From: Spiroplasma endosymbiont of Nebria brevicollis
Lineage (GTDB): Bacteria; Bacillota_I; Bacilli_A; Mycoplasmatales; VBWQ01
Direction of reading: 5' to 3'
Assembly: GCF_964030895.1 (NCBI RefSeq)
Contig: NZ_OZ034986.1
Location: forward strand, 1,178,001 to 1,242,000
Length of the DNA: 64,000 bases
Shown: positions 53,124 through 64,000 of the stretch, one piece after another
Numbering within the stretch: the stretch's first letter is position 1
Layout of the letters: every line of letters starts with the position of its first letter
The notes under the pieces: model-generated
The model's database searches: none
The model's input: only the letters and a program-made list of their open reading frames with translations
What the model was told of the DNA's origin: nothing
Program-made: the position numbers and the translations under genes

Positions 53124-54276
53124 ATGTTTAGTTTTAAAGAATTTCAAGAAATTGAAATCAGTAATAGTATAACAAAATTTGTTAAAAAAGTCGAAAATTG
53201 AGATGAATATTTTTTTCAAACTAGAGATAAAGATAGATATAAAGTTGCTAAAAAATGTAATAGAACAATAAATATTGAAATTGGATTTGTAACTTTTAAT
53301 AGAAGAGTATATTTAGATACGATAGAAAAAAGATATCGTTATTTTACTGATGAAGAATTTAATATTGAAAAACGTGCAAGAATTATTAAAGATTTAAAAC
53401 AAGAGATAGCATCATATATTGGCAGAAAAAAACATTATCAAGATATACAAGATATTTTAAAATATACTTATGTTTCAAAAGTAACAATTAGTAAAATTCA
53501 TAAAAATGCAAAAATTGAAGAAAAATTACCACAACAAAAATTGAAAGTAAAAAATAATGAATTTATTTATATTAATGCTGATGATTGTTTTGTTCCTGTG
53601 TGAAATAAAAATAATAAAAGAGAAATGCAAAAAATTCGTAGTATTAGTTATAATACTGGTAAAAAACAAATAGGTAAAAACAGAAATAAGTTATTAAATA
53701 AAATATATACTTTTATGGGTGATTATAAATATAGTAATAAAGAAGATTATTTACAAGCAAATCCGACAGTTGATTTTACTTGAAATGGCTTAAAAAAGTA
53801 TTTTGAATTTGACACTGCTAAATTAGTAGTTTCAGGGGATGGTGCTTCATGAATATATAATTTAGCAAAATATTTAGGTGCTTATTATGTATTTGATAAA
53901 TATCATGCTTTTTATTTTTTATGAACTGCATATAAACCTGATAAAAGAAAAAATAAAGTTAATCCAGAAAATTTAAAAAACTTTTTAATTGCTTGCTTGA
54001 AAATATTTTTGTAAAGGACAATATGATGAATTAATAGCATTTTTAATTGAAACTAATATTAATAAAGATAATTTAAAGACTTTTATAAATAATAAAGAAG
54101 GTATTATTAATCAACCTGCTAGTTGAAATATTGGTTGTAGTGCTGAAAGTGATATTCAACATTTGGTTAAATCTCAAACAAAAGGTGCAAAAATATATGC
54201 TTATCCAACATTAATTAATATGTTAATGGCGAGAAGCAATTATTTAAATAGTAGAAATTATATTAATAGTGCTTAA
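53124..54276 (+). pseudogene. Mbov_0401/ISLre2-like transposase, frameshifted
   Basis: ATG 53124 (RBS GAAAGGCG) encodes 296 codons, starting MFSFKEFQEIEISNSITKFV. DDE-like features: INADDCFVPVW (first Asp), VVSGDGASWIYNLAKYLGAY and FDKYHAFYFLW. Frame is lost at 54012 (IACLKIFL stop) and resumes as KGQYDELIAFLIETNI to TAA 54276 with SAESDIQHLVKSQ, the third acidic region. This is the UPF0236/Mbov_0401 group. One base restores the frame. Terminal repeats were not found. Confidence 0.7.
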
Positions 54277-54297
54277 AATAATATAACTTAATATTTT

Positions 54298-54335
54298 AAA
54301 AACTAATTATTAAAATTAGTATTTTTGTGTTTTTT
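54298..54335 (+). terminator. Terminator after transposase
   Basis: AAAAACTAAT, loop TATTAAA, ATTAGTATTTTTGTGTTTTTT, about 20 bases after the first transposase gene. Confidence 0.7.
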
Positions 54336-54456
54336 AATTGTAATTTTATAATTATATTTTTTATAATTTTTAAAATTTATGGTATAATTTAATTAACAAA
54401 TATTTAGATTTGCTAGTTTTATTGTTTGAAGTTAGAAAATCTATACGTTAGATTAA

Positions 54457-55252
54457 TTCGTCCCATTATTAGATTTCTATCTTGGTGTTAAAAAGTATAG
54501 TAAACTTGCACCTGATGTGATTAAACAAATTTTAAAATATTTTACTGATGGTAAAAGATATCGTGATATTTGTGATACTTTTATAGAAGATTTAATAAGT
54601 AATAGTACTGTTTGTAGAAAATTTCAATGACCAAAAATTAATATTCCTAAAATACCATTAGAATTAAAACAAACTTTATATATAAATATTGATGATGGAC
54701 ATCGAAAATTTAAGTTTAATGATAAACATAATAGTAAAAATTGTAAAAAATGCTCTATGAGATTACTAGTATTTTGTACTGGTAAAAAGAAAAACGGAAA
54801 ATTAATTAATAAAAGAGCTACTTGTAAAATCAGATTAACAAAAATTGGTGCAGATAAAACTGCACAATTAATTAAAAAATATGGTAATTTATTTTATGAA
54901 AATTTTGACCAAGCAAATTTAATTGTATGTGGAGATAGCGCACAATGAATTAGAAAAACAGCTAACATTTTAAATGCTAAATTTATTTTAGATAAATTTC
55001 ATGCTTTTCACGTTTTATTTCTTGGAATTATGGGTGGAAGAAAAAAAGATAAAATTGCTAAATTTCATTATGAATATGCACAAAATTTATTTGCAAAAGG
55101 TCAATATGATGAATTAATTGTTTTTTTTACAATCATTGACTTTAAAATATAAAAAATTAAAAGTTGGTTATTTTATTAATGCAAAAGAAGGAGTGTTTAA
55201 TCAAGCATTAGTCGAAAATATCGGTTGTTTTACCGAAACTAATATTAATTAA
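54457..55252 (+). pseudogene. Second Mbov_0401-like transposase, 5'-truncated and frameshifted
   Basis: Open from 54457 without start: VPLLDFYLGVKKYSKLAPDV then YINIDDGHRKFKF, LIVCGDSAQWIRKTANILNA, FILDKFHAFHVLF. Stops at 55150-55152 and continues in the next frame (KYKKLKVGYFINAKEGVFNQ ... ETNIN) to 55252. A divergent homologue of the gene at 53.1 kb. Its end overlaps the truncated Panacea-domain gene. Confidence 0.65.
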
Positions 55253-55394
55253 ACAACTCGTTTTTAGTTTCTTTATAATATTCAATATAAGAAAAAAACA
55301 TCATCTTTTGTAATTTTAAATTATTAATAACCGTTACATTATTATATAAATATCTTGCTATATCCATATAATCTAGTTGATTATTTTTTTTCAT
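55245..55394 (-). pseudogene. Truncated Panacea (DUF4065/SocA-like) antitoxin domain
   Basis: 49 residues: LDYMDIARYLYNNVTVINNL then KLQKMMFFSYIEYYKETKNE, the start of the Panacea domain, found in toxin-antitoxin systems and phage-related proteins. The normal domain is about three times longer; here the frame ends where the transposase gene begins. No partner toxin is visible. RBS GGGGTGAT. Confidence 0.55.
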
Positions 55395-55740
55395 TTTAAT
55401 CACCCCAATTCTTCCTATTTTTTCCTTAGATTTTAAATCTTATTAAAATCTTATCATATTTTGTGCCACAATGATACATTAAGGGACTGGATAATTAAAG
55501 ATAGAATTACTGAGATAATCATCTCTATCCTTTAATAATACAAAAAATTCTTTTTAATTTTACCTCAAATTTTTCATTAAAACTTCCTTTGCTGGAAACA
55601 TAAATTTATAGTGAATCTTTTCATAATTATGAAATTGAAACCATTCTTATATATTTTTGCTATTTTTCTTATGATTTAACAAAACTAATGTCAACTATCT
55701 TTACTTTTTCTGTGTAATTATACCTTATAATAAATTACAT
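55395..55740. other. Intergenic region
   Basis: AT-rich, no gene. An imperfect hairpin, AAAGATAGA...TCTCTATCCTTT (55496-55533), is the only structure I see; it may be an old IS end or terminator. Confidence 0.35.
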
Positions 55741-56484
55741 TTAGAAACTAATAATATCTTTAATTTTATTTAAGTCTTGTATTTTTCTTTCAACAAATTG
55801 ATCATAAATTGTTTTAATTGTTTGTTTATTTTTATCAAATTTTTGATCATAAACAATTTTTTTATTATTAATAATTACTAAATGATTAATAATTTGTTGT
55901 AATTCTTCAATAATATGAGATGTAATTAAAATTGTTACACCTTTACTATTTAATAATTTAATGATTTCAATAAATTCTTCTTTAGTTTTAACATCTAAAT
56001 TTGCAGTAAGTTCATCTAAAATTAATAAATCAAGACTTAAACTCAAAAGCATCGCACAAAAAGCTTTTTTCTTTTGTCCAGCTGATAAATTACTATTTTT
56101 TTTATTAGCCAAATCTTTTTCGAAACCTAATTCGTTAAGTGCCATAGTTAGTTTAGTTAATGCTTTTTTCTTATCTTCTTTTTTTAAAATTGCTAAGTAA
56201 CTAACATACTCTTTAATAGTTAAATCAATTGTCATACCCATTAAATCAGGTATAAAAATTATTTTTAAACAATCTTTGTGATTTTTTTCAATTTCAATTT
56301 TATTTAAAAAAATCTGACCAGAAGTTGTTTTAACATTGCCTAAAATACAATTAATTAAAGTGGTTTTTCCTGCACCATTGTCACCTACTAAACCAAGAAT
56401 TTCACCTTTTTTAAAGGTAAAATTGATATTATTTAATGCTAAGAATTTCTGATATTTTTTAGTTAAATTTTTAACTTGAAGCAT
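55741..56484 (-). CDS. ABC transporter ATP-binding protein
   Basis: 247 residues. Walker A GDNGAGKTTL (about residue 36), Q-loop region, signature LSAGQKKKAF, Walker B LLILDELTANLD and the switch His in TSHIIEEL. The arrangement fits a simple exporter/bacitracin-type (CcmA-like) ATPase partnered with the downstream-encoded membrane subunit. ATG 56484 has AAAGGAGAA upstream. The partner gene is broken, so the transporter is probably inactive or uses another permease. Confidence 0.9.
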   Translation of the reverse strand: MLQVKNLTKKYQKFLALNNINFTFKKGEILGLVGDNGAGKTTLINCILGNVKTTSGQIFLNKIEIEKNHKDCLKIIFIPDLMGMTIDLTIKEYVSYLAILKKEDKKKALTKLTMALNELGFEKDLANKKNSNLSAGQKKKAFCAMLLSLSLDLLILDELTANLDVKTKEEFIEIIKLLNSKGVTILITSHIIEELQQIINHLVIINNKKIVYDQKFDKNKQTIKTIYDQFVERKIQDLNKIKDIISF

Positions 56485-56501
56485 ATTTTTTATTTTCTCC
56501 T

Positions 56502-57974
56502 TTAAGGAATAACTTTTCTTTTAAAAAAGATAAATGCAATGTAATTCATAATGATAATTATACTTAAATAAAGGATTACTAAAAACTCATAAGAATACAT
56601 TCTTTTAATTTTTGAACTTGATATAACATATCCTTGAGAATTATTAGTAAAATTAAAATTAATTGCTCTTTGAATAATTGTAGATGTCATGTAAATTGCA
56701 GCACGATTTAAATCATTTTTAAGATTATAATCACTGCCAACTAAAATATAACCTGGTTGCTCTCAAAAAAATAAATTTGCCATTAAGGTAATTTGTTTAG
56801 TAAAGTCATGATAATATGTTTGAATTTTTTTTACTTGATCTTGATTAATGACACTACCATAATGTTGCGCCAAACTAATAAAATGCTCTGCAATAAAAGC
56901 ATCTATACTTTTAGTATATTTGCCAGCGGTTCTATTATAAAACATTTCACCAAAATCTTGTTTACTAATAAAACCTATACTATTTTGTCCACCTTGTAAA
57001 AAGTTTAAGTTAAACATGTTATTAATTTCAAAACTAGAAAACATTGTTGCTAAGCACGTCAAAAATTTTTAAAAACGAAAATCATTAGTTTTATTAAAAA
57101 AATCTCAATAAACATCAGTAATGGTACGATTTTTTTTATTATAGTTAATTTGATTTGGTTCACCTTGATAAATAGTTCCTCCACCTTGAGAAACAGTTTG
57201 TTTAAAAAAGATACTATATTTTTCAAAATCATGTAGTTGATTTTCAGGAAAAATATTTTCAATTTCTTGATTTAAAATATTGTTATTAAAACAATCAGAA
57301 TAGTCATCTAAAATATTAGATGTTTGAAATTTTTGATAAATTAACATATCTTGCTCAATTGCAATAAATGATTGAAAAGAAACATTAGCATTAGGTGCTA
57401 GAAAAAATTGTGAATTTATTGTCATTCCAATAAAAGGCAATAATATGATAAAAGGTAATGAAAATTTAAATCCAGTATTTTTAATAAAAGTTATTAAAAA
57501 TAAAATAGCAATTGTTCCTAAAACAAAAATATATAAGAAAGCAACATAACCAACCGTTGCTGTTAAAAAAATATTAAGGTTCATTTTTCCTTGAACAAAA
57601 ATGTCTATATAAATAAAATAACAAATTAAACAAAAAGTAATATAAATATAAGCATAAGTAAGTAAAACTAAAAATCGATAAAAATAAATTTTAGTTTTAC
57701 TTATTTGATACTGAATTTCAACTTTAATTAAAAAATCTAAATCTTTATCAAAAATAATAGTTTTTAATACTAGCAAAATAATTAGTAATACTACCATAAA
57801 AACACAAAACATCATGGTTCACATTACATTATTTATCATTTGAATAGTAAAACCGTTTGCTAAACTTACCATCAAAGGAAAACCGACAAATACCCCACTT
57901 GCCAATGTAAAAATAGTAAATAGCAAAATAAATAGTTTACTTTTAAAAGATTTTTTAAATAAAGTAGTTAACAT
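56502..57974 (-). pseudogene. ABC transporter permease with in-frame TAA
   Basis: From ATG 57974 (MLTTLFKKSFKSKLFILLFT) the frame encodes six hydrophobic helices, a long extracytoplasmic part (FKQTVSQGGGTIYQGEPNQI) and then TAA at 57069-57071; the same frame continues (FLTCLATMFSSFEINNMFNL) through a final helix (LVILYLSIIIIMNYIAFIFF) to TAA 56502. The pattern is that of ABC-2 type permeases with a large loop. A single nonsense codon removes the last third. Just upstream of the ATPase gene, same operon. Confidence 0.75.
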
Positions 57975-57991
57975 TAGAATAGTCTCTTTTC

Positions 57992-58558
57992 TTAACTATC
58001 GTGAGAAATTCCGAATTTAAAATAAATTGAATGATCAGAATTTCCATAACCATAATTATAGTATGTAAATAAGGTTTCAGATTTATCAGGTTTACTATAA
58101 GTTCAAGTATATCCAGGAACTGCGTGAGCTCAATCTCAACTATATACTTCTTTACCCTTTAAGTAAAAGAAACTGTAATAATCTGTATCTATTTCCCCTT
58201 TATCAATATACTTTTGAACATCAATTAAAATAGTTTCATAGTTAGTAAAATCAATATAATTATTTGGTTCAATTATAACTAATATTTTTTGAACATCAAT
58301 ATTCTTTTTTATTCCTGTTTCTTGTTGTTCTAATAATAATTTGTCAACTTCTTTATAAATAGTTGTAATTAAAACAGTATCATCAAAATCAACTTCAATT
58401 CAACCTGAATGATAACTGTAATTACTTTTAACTTCATATTCATCAGTTACTTGTAAATTATTATTGCCAATTACAGAAGAATTACTTAATAAATTAGCAA
58501 TTGGTGTTACAAAAGTACTTAACCCTAAAAAATTCAATGATAATAAAAATGTTTTCAT
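57992..58558 (-). CDS. Secreted hypothetical protein
   Basis: 188 residues with a signal peptide-like start (MKTFLLSLNFLGLSTFVTPI). The mature part is Tyr/Asp/Trp-rich, with HSGWIEVDFDDTVLI and SWDWAHAVPGYTWTY, ending FKFGISHDS. No family recognised. It precedes the permease by 18 bases on the same strand, so it may be an exported partner of the ABC system. Trp are mostly TGA. Confidence 0.65.
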
Positions 58559-58964
58559 AATTTATATCTCCATTCTTTTTAAACCCATTTAATATTCATA
58601 ATTTAAATGTAACTTACAATAGGTGAATTGTCAATATAATTCAATGATAATTAATGCAAAAATAAAATTACTAACTACATTTCTAATAACAGGAAAAATG
58701 TTCTTAAATAATTAAGAAGAGCACATTTAAAATTTTATTTTTTAGCTAAAAGTCCTTAATTAACAAGGTTTGCCTACTGATTATGCTTTTATACCACAAT
58801 TAAATTGTAAAATGTTATCAACACTTACAATATATCAATAGCGATTTCATTTTGAAGTTGATTTAAATTTTCTGCGAAATGATTACCTTCAACTCTTTTT
58901 TAGAACATTATTGTATATATTACGTAAAGTTAATAGATATATGTATGATTAAAATGAAAAACTA
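58559..58964. other. Intergenic region
   Basis: No gene supported. AT-rich, with a possible minus-strand promoter for the secreted protein near 58600 and a TATGATTAAAAT box (58943-58954) before leader copy G. Confidence 0.35.
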
Positions 58965-59013
58965 AAGATAGTTTTCAACCTATTGCTTTAATTTTAAAGT
59001 AAATAGGTTTTTA
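58965..59013 (+). promoter_or_regulatory. Leader stem-loop with U-tract (copy G)
   Basis: AACTAAAGATAGTTTTC, then AACCTATTGCTTTA, ATTT, TAAAGTAAATAGG and TTTTT, followed by GGAAGGAG and the ankyrin start. The most regular copy: 11 of 13 positions of the stem pair. Confidence 0.65.
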
Positions 59014-59033
59014 TTTTGGAAGGAGAAAAATTT

Positions 59034-59249
59034 GTGCTTATTATTGAATGATTGAAAAAAATATGAAATGAGCGAAAAAGAAACAAATTATTATATTCTG
59101 CTGCTGAAAATGGTAATTTAGAGGAAGTAAAAAAATTAATAACTGCTGGTGCTGATGTTAATTATAAAAGCACATCATCTATAAGTATTTCAAATCGTGC
59201 TCCTTCTACAGCATTTTTTGATTTTTCAGTTAAACAAACAGTTAAATAA
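59034..59249 (+). pseudogene. Ankyrin-repeat gene, truncated after one repeat
   Basis: GTG 59034 (RBS GGAAGGAG) encodes a basic N-terminus, then the ankyrin unit LLYSAAENGNLEEVKKLITA followed by GADVNYK. After about codon 52 the sequence turns into the antisense of a lipoprotein gene (SNRAPSTAFF), ending at TAA 59247. The rest of the ankyrin array was lost by recombination. Ankyrin proteins are common effectors in host-associated bacteria. Confidence 0.65.
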
Positions 59250-59757
59250 ATATAACCATTATCACTATATCAAATAAAAGAATGAGACAGCATATTGATA
59301 TAAACTAAAGGAGTTAATCATGAGCCATAATAGTACATAAAACTCATTTTTCAAATTTGATTTCGTGAATCATCTTTTTGAATTGATGAAACAATGCTTT
59401 GTGTATTAATTCATAAGTCAGGACCCGTAATCTCATTTGGGTATTTAAAATCACGTGTAGGATCATTTATATAGTTAGGAGTTTCAATTTTAATAAATGA
59501 AGTATCACTAAACTTCAATAATTTATATTTGTTAATAAATGATTGTCAATCGTTTGCATATTTTTTTCAAGATTCTATTTTGATGTTATTTACAATATTC
59601 CCTTCATATTCAGAACTAGTGCCATTAAATGATTTTTCGTATTTATATAAAGCGTGCGAATTATGAGAATCATTATCAAAAAATGTACAGGCATTAATTG
59701 GTAAAATTGTAAAAAAACTACAGATAAATATACTAATTATATTTAATATTTTTTCAT
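59190..59757 (-). pseudogene. Lipoprotein gene, start-shifted and 3'-truncated
   Basis: ATG 59757 is followed by six A; one more A would give MKKILNIISIFICSFFTILP and the lipobox INAC. As it stands the start frame stops after three codons. The mature part (KYEKSFNGTSSEYEGNIVNN, KYPNEITGPDLWINTQS, VYINMLSHSFIWYSDNGYIY) is open until it runs into the ankyrin gene near 59190. The A-run suggests slippage-dependent expression, but the truncated 3' end argues for a dead gene. Confidence 0.6.
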
Positions 59758-59941
59758 TTTATAACTTTAAATCCTAATTTAAGTATCATTATTTAATTAT
59801 AATATAAAAAACAAATTTGTCTATATTTTATTTTTAAATCAGAAATGTTTTTATTGGTTGTCGGTTCTAAATCAAATAAAAACAGTTAAATAAAGATTAA
59901 TAAACATATGTTTTTACCAATAACAATTTTATTTACTCTAG

Positions 59942-62186
<2,245 letters not shown>

Positions 62187-62200
62187 TTTTAAAATTCTCC

Positions 62201-62854
62201 TTACTTTTTATTTGCTTTAAGTAAAAACTTTTTTTGTTTCTTTTCACGAATTAATTCTTGTTTTTTGATTTTATAATTTTGTTTTATCATACTACGATTA
62301 GTATAAATTTCGTAGTCTGAATTCATAAAAGTAAATTTACGACGCATAATTCAAAAGTAAACTTGAACAACCAAAATTAAAAAGATACTAATGATAATAA
62401 AGATACGGGCAACAATGGGATTAATTCAATTGTAATGAGTACTTTTTAAAATTTCTGATTGCGAAGTATAAGTTAATTGTACTTCTGAACTTAACATGAT
62501 GCTAAGAATTAAAAATCAAAAGGCAATATAAAACATACGATTACTATACTTAGAAGAAATATTACTTACCTTAGGAGCAAAAGTTAATAGGAGCATACTA
62601 ATTATTAATAAAAATAAACAAAGCACAGGAGTATACAATAGATTTAAAATATTATATTTAAAATCTGTCAGACTTAAATCATAAAGTTGATACTTAGCAA
62701 CATTAATAGTAGCGAATAATGAAAAAATAAAACTTCATATAAAAGGTACAACACAAACTCCTAAGTAGACAAAATATGCTTTCTTTATTTTCCTTTCATA
62801 AGGGAAAAAAACTGGTTTTTTAGTTTCAAGTTTTTCTAAATCTGTCTTGTTCAT
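62201..62854 (-). CDS. Membrane protein with basic tail
   Basis: 217 residues, four helices (YLGVCVVPFIWSFIFSLFA; LLYTPVLCLFLLIISMLLL; MFYIAFWFLILSIMLSS; IFIIISIFLILVVQVYF) and a Lys-rich C-terminal tail (REKKQKKFLLKANKK). Similar layout to its neighbours, so the three genes may be distant paralogues. ATG 62854 follows AGGAGTG. Function unknown. Confidence 0.7.
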
Positions 62855-62873
62855 TATTACACTCCTACTTTTT

Positions 62874-63380
62874 TTATTTTTGATTTGGCAATTCTTCAAC
62901 TACTAAGATTAGCATAATAGCTGCAATAATTTCACATATCCATATAACTAATGTTATCAAAGAAAAAAATAATAATACAGGTATTGCTCAAAACACAAAA
63001 CTACCACTTAAAATCAAAGTTGATAAAATTAAAGTTAAAATGGCAATGATACGAATTGAACGTTTCTTTTTCAATTTCTTAGCTGGTAACATGAAACAAA
63101 TAATATCAATTAAAACTGCAATTCCTACATATGATAACGATAATGCTAATTCTAATTTATTTAATTCAAAACCTAACTTTTTACCAACAATAGCATCTAC
63201 TAATAACAATATTAGAAAAATAACACTACCAGCAATATGGGCAATAGGACCCCAAAATAATAAACCACGGGCTAATTTTAATTTTTTTATTAAATCAAAA
63301 CGCTTAGTCTTTTTGTTAACAGTATAATTATCTTCATTAGACTCAACAGGATTAAACGTTTGTAAATCGCTACTTAACAT
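62874..63380 (-). CDS. Membrane protein, four helices
   Basis: 168 residues: a polar N-terminus, helices LLFWGPIAHIAGSVIFLILL, LSLSYVGIAVLIDIICFML, IAILTLILSTLILSGSFV and WAIPVLLFFSLITLVIWICE, and a short tail. RBS AAAGGAGAA. First gene of the three-gene membrane cluster, 73 bases after ychF. One TGA Trp at residue 130 makes the last helix invisible under the standard code. Confidence 0.7.
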
Positions 63381-63453
63381 AAATAAGTTCTCCTTTTTTA
63401 AATAGTTTTTTCGTATTAATTATAACAAAACTATTAGACTTTATATTATTAAT

Positions 63454-64000
63454 TTAAACATTAAAGCGGAAGTGACAAATATCACCATCTTGAAAAATAT
63501 AATTTTTTCCTTCAACACGTAGTTTACCTTGATCTTTAACATTCTTCTCACTATCAAATGATATTAAATCTTGATAGTTATAAACTTCGGCTCTAATAAA
63601 ACCTTTCATAAAATCAGTATGGATAATACCAGCACATTGTGGTGCTTTCATACCTTTAATAAAAGTCCAGGCATGAACTTCTTTGGGGCCTACTGTAAAG
63701 AAGGTTGCTAAGTTTAATAATTGATAAGTAGCAACAACAATTTGATTAATTCCTGAATTAGAAATATTTAATTCTTTAAACATTTCTGCTTTTTCTTCTG
63801 GTTCTAGTTCTGATAGTTCACATTCAGTTTTAGCACAAACAACAATTACTTCAATCTTTTTCTTATTCATGTATGTTTTTAATATTTCAACATATTTATT
63901 AGTTTTAGTTTCTAGATCATTCTCACCAATATTAGCAATAATAATTAATGGTTTAGCAGTTAAAAAATTATATGATTTAATCGTCTCCAAATCATCATCA
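63454..64000 (-). CDS. ychF: Redox-regulated ATPase YchF, C-terminal part
   Basis: The frame is open to base 64000; about 182 C-terminal residues are seen. LTAKPLIIIANIGEND corresponds to the nucleotide-specificity region, the middle to the coiled-coil domain, and the end (FFTVGPKEVHAWTF, GIIHTDFMKGFIRAEVYNY, FQDGDICHFRFNV) to the TGS domain typical of YchF. A translation-associated Obg-family ATPase. The start lies outside the window. Confidence 0.93.
   Translation of the reverse strand, partial: DDDLETIKSYNFLTAKPLIIIANIGENDLETKTNKYVEILKTYMNKKKIEVIVVCAKTECELSELEPEEKAEMFKELNISNSGINQIVVATYQLLNLATFFTVGPKEVHAWTFIKGMKAPQCAGIIHTDFMKGFIRAEVYNYQDLISFDSEKNVKDQGKLRVEGKNYIFQDGDICHFRFNV

Overview
This window is a Spiroplasma chromosome segment (Mollicutes). 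The DNA is very AT-rich. TGA is read as tryptophan inside almost every long gene (uvrA, uvrB, lgt, argS, gltX, glyA, pyrG, the phage capsid and portal genes), and the housekeeping set is typical of Spiroplasma. Decayed phages, secreted lipase/ankyrin-type proteins and a group II intron fit a host-associated member of the genus, but the species cannot be fixed from the sequence alone.

Layout. 1-3.75 kb: whiA (partial), trxB, lgt, hprK. 4-11 kb: accessory zone with decayed coiled-coil genes, an IS5-like remnant, an SGNH lipase, an MBL hydrolase and broken secreted genes. 11-17 kb: uvrA, ogt, uvrB. 17-20.6 kb: intron and IS remnants, a DUF6506 gene, a second SGNH lipase, rplM-rpsI. 20.7-24.4 kb: a leader-controlled hypothetical gene and a decayed plectrovirus (SpV1-like) with an intact rolling-circle Rep. 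24.4-26.1 kb: glyA-rpiB. 26.3-31.4 kb: a decayed repeat gene, a complete-looking group II intron with a code-4 maturase, a broken PPC-domain gene and a broken lipoprotein. 31.5-39.3 kb: fba, pyrG, rpoE, argS, a hypothetical gene and an HD phosphohydrolase. 39.4-52.9 kb: two phage structural modules meeting tail to tail. 53-55.4 kb: two broken Mbov_0401/ISLre2-like transposase genes and a truncated Panacea-domain gene. 55.7-59.8 kb: an ABC transporter with a broken permease, a secreted protein, and ankyrin and lipoprotein fragments. 59.9-64 kb: gltX, three membrane proteins, ychF (partial).

Most unusual: (1) a dispersed family of 5' leader cassettes, each a terminator-like stem-loop with a U-tract directly before the Shine-Dalgarno of a small, poorly conserved or ankyrin-type gene (six copies); (2) a forward phage module at 39.9-44.9 kb (RuvC-like, OB-fold, capsid-like and coiled-coil proteins, with a structured origin-like leader) that I cannot assign to a known Spiroplasma virus, abutting a truncated capsid gene of a second, podovirus-like module; (3) a group II intron plus a solo 5' remnant of a relative elsewhere. 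Housekeeping genes are all intact, while accessory genes carry many single-base frameshifts or stops, so the decay looks real rather than sequencing noise. I found no tRNA, rRNA or CRISPR.
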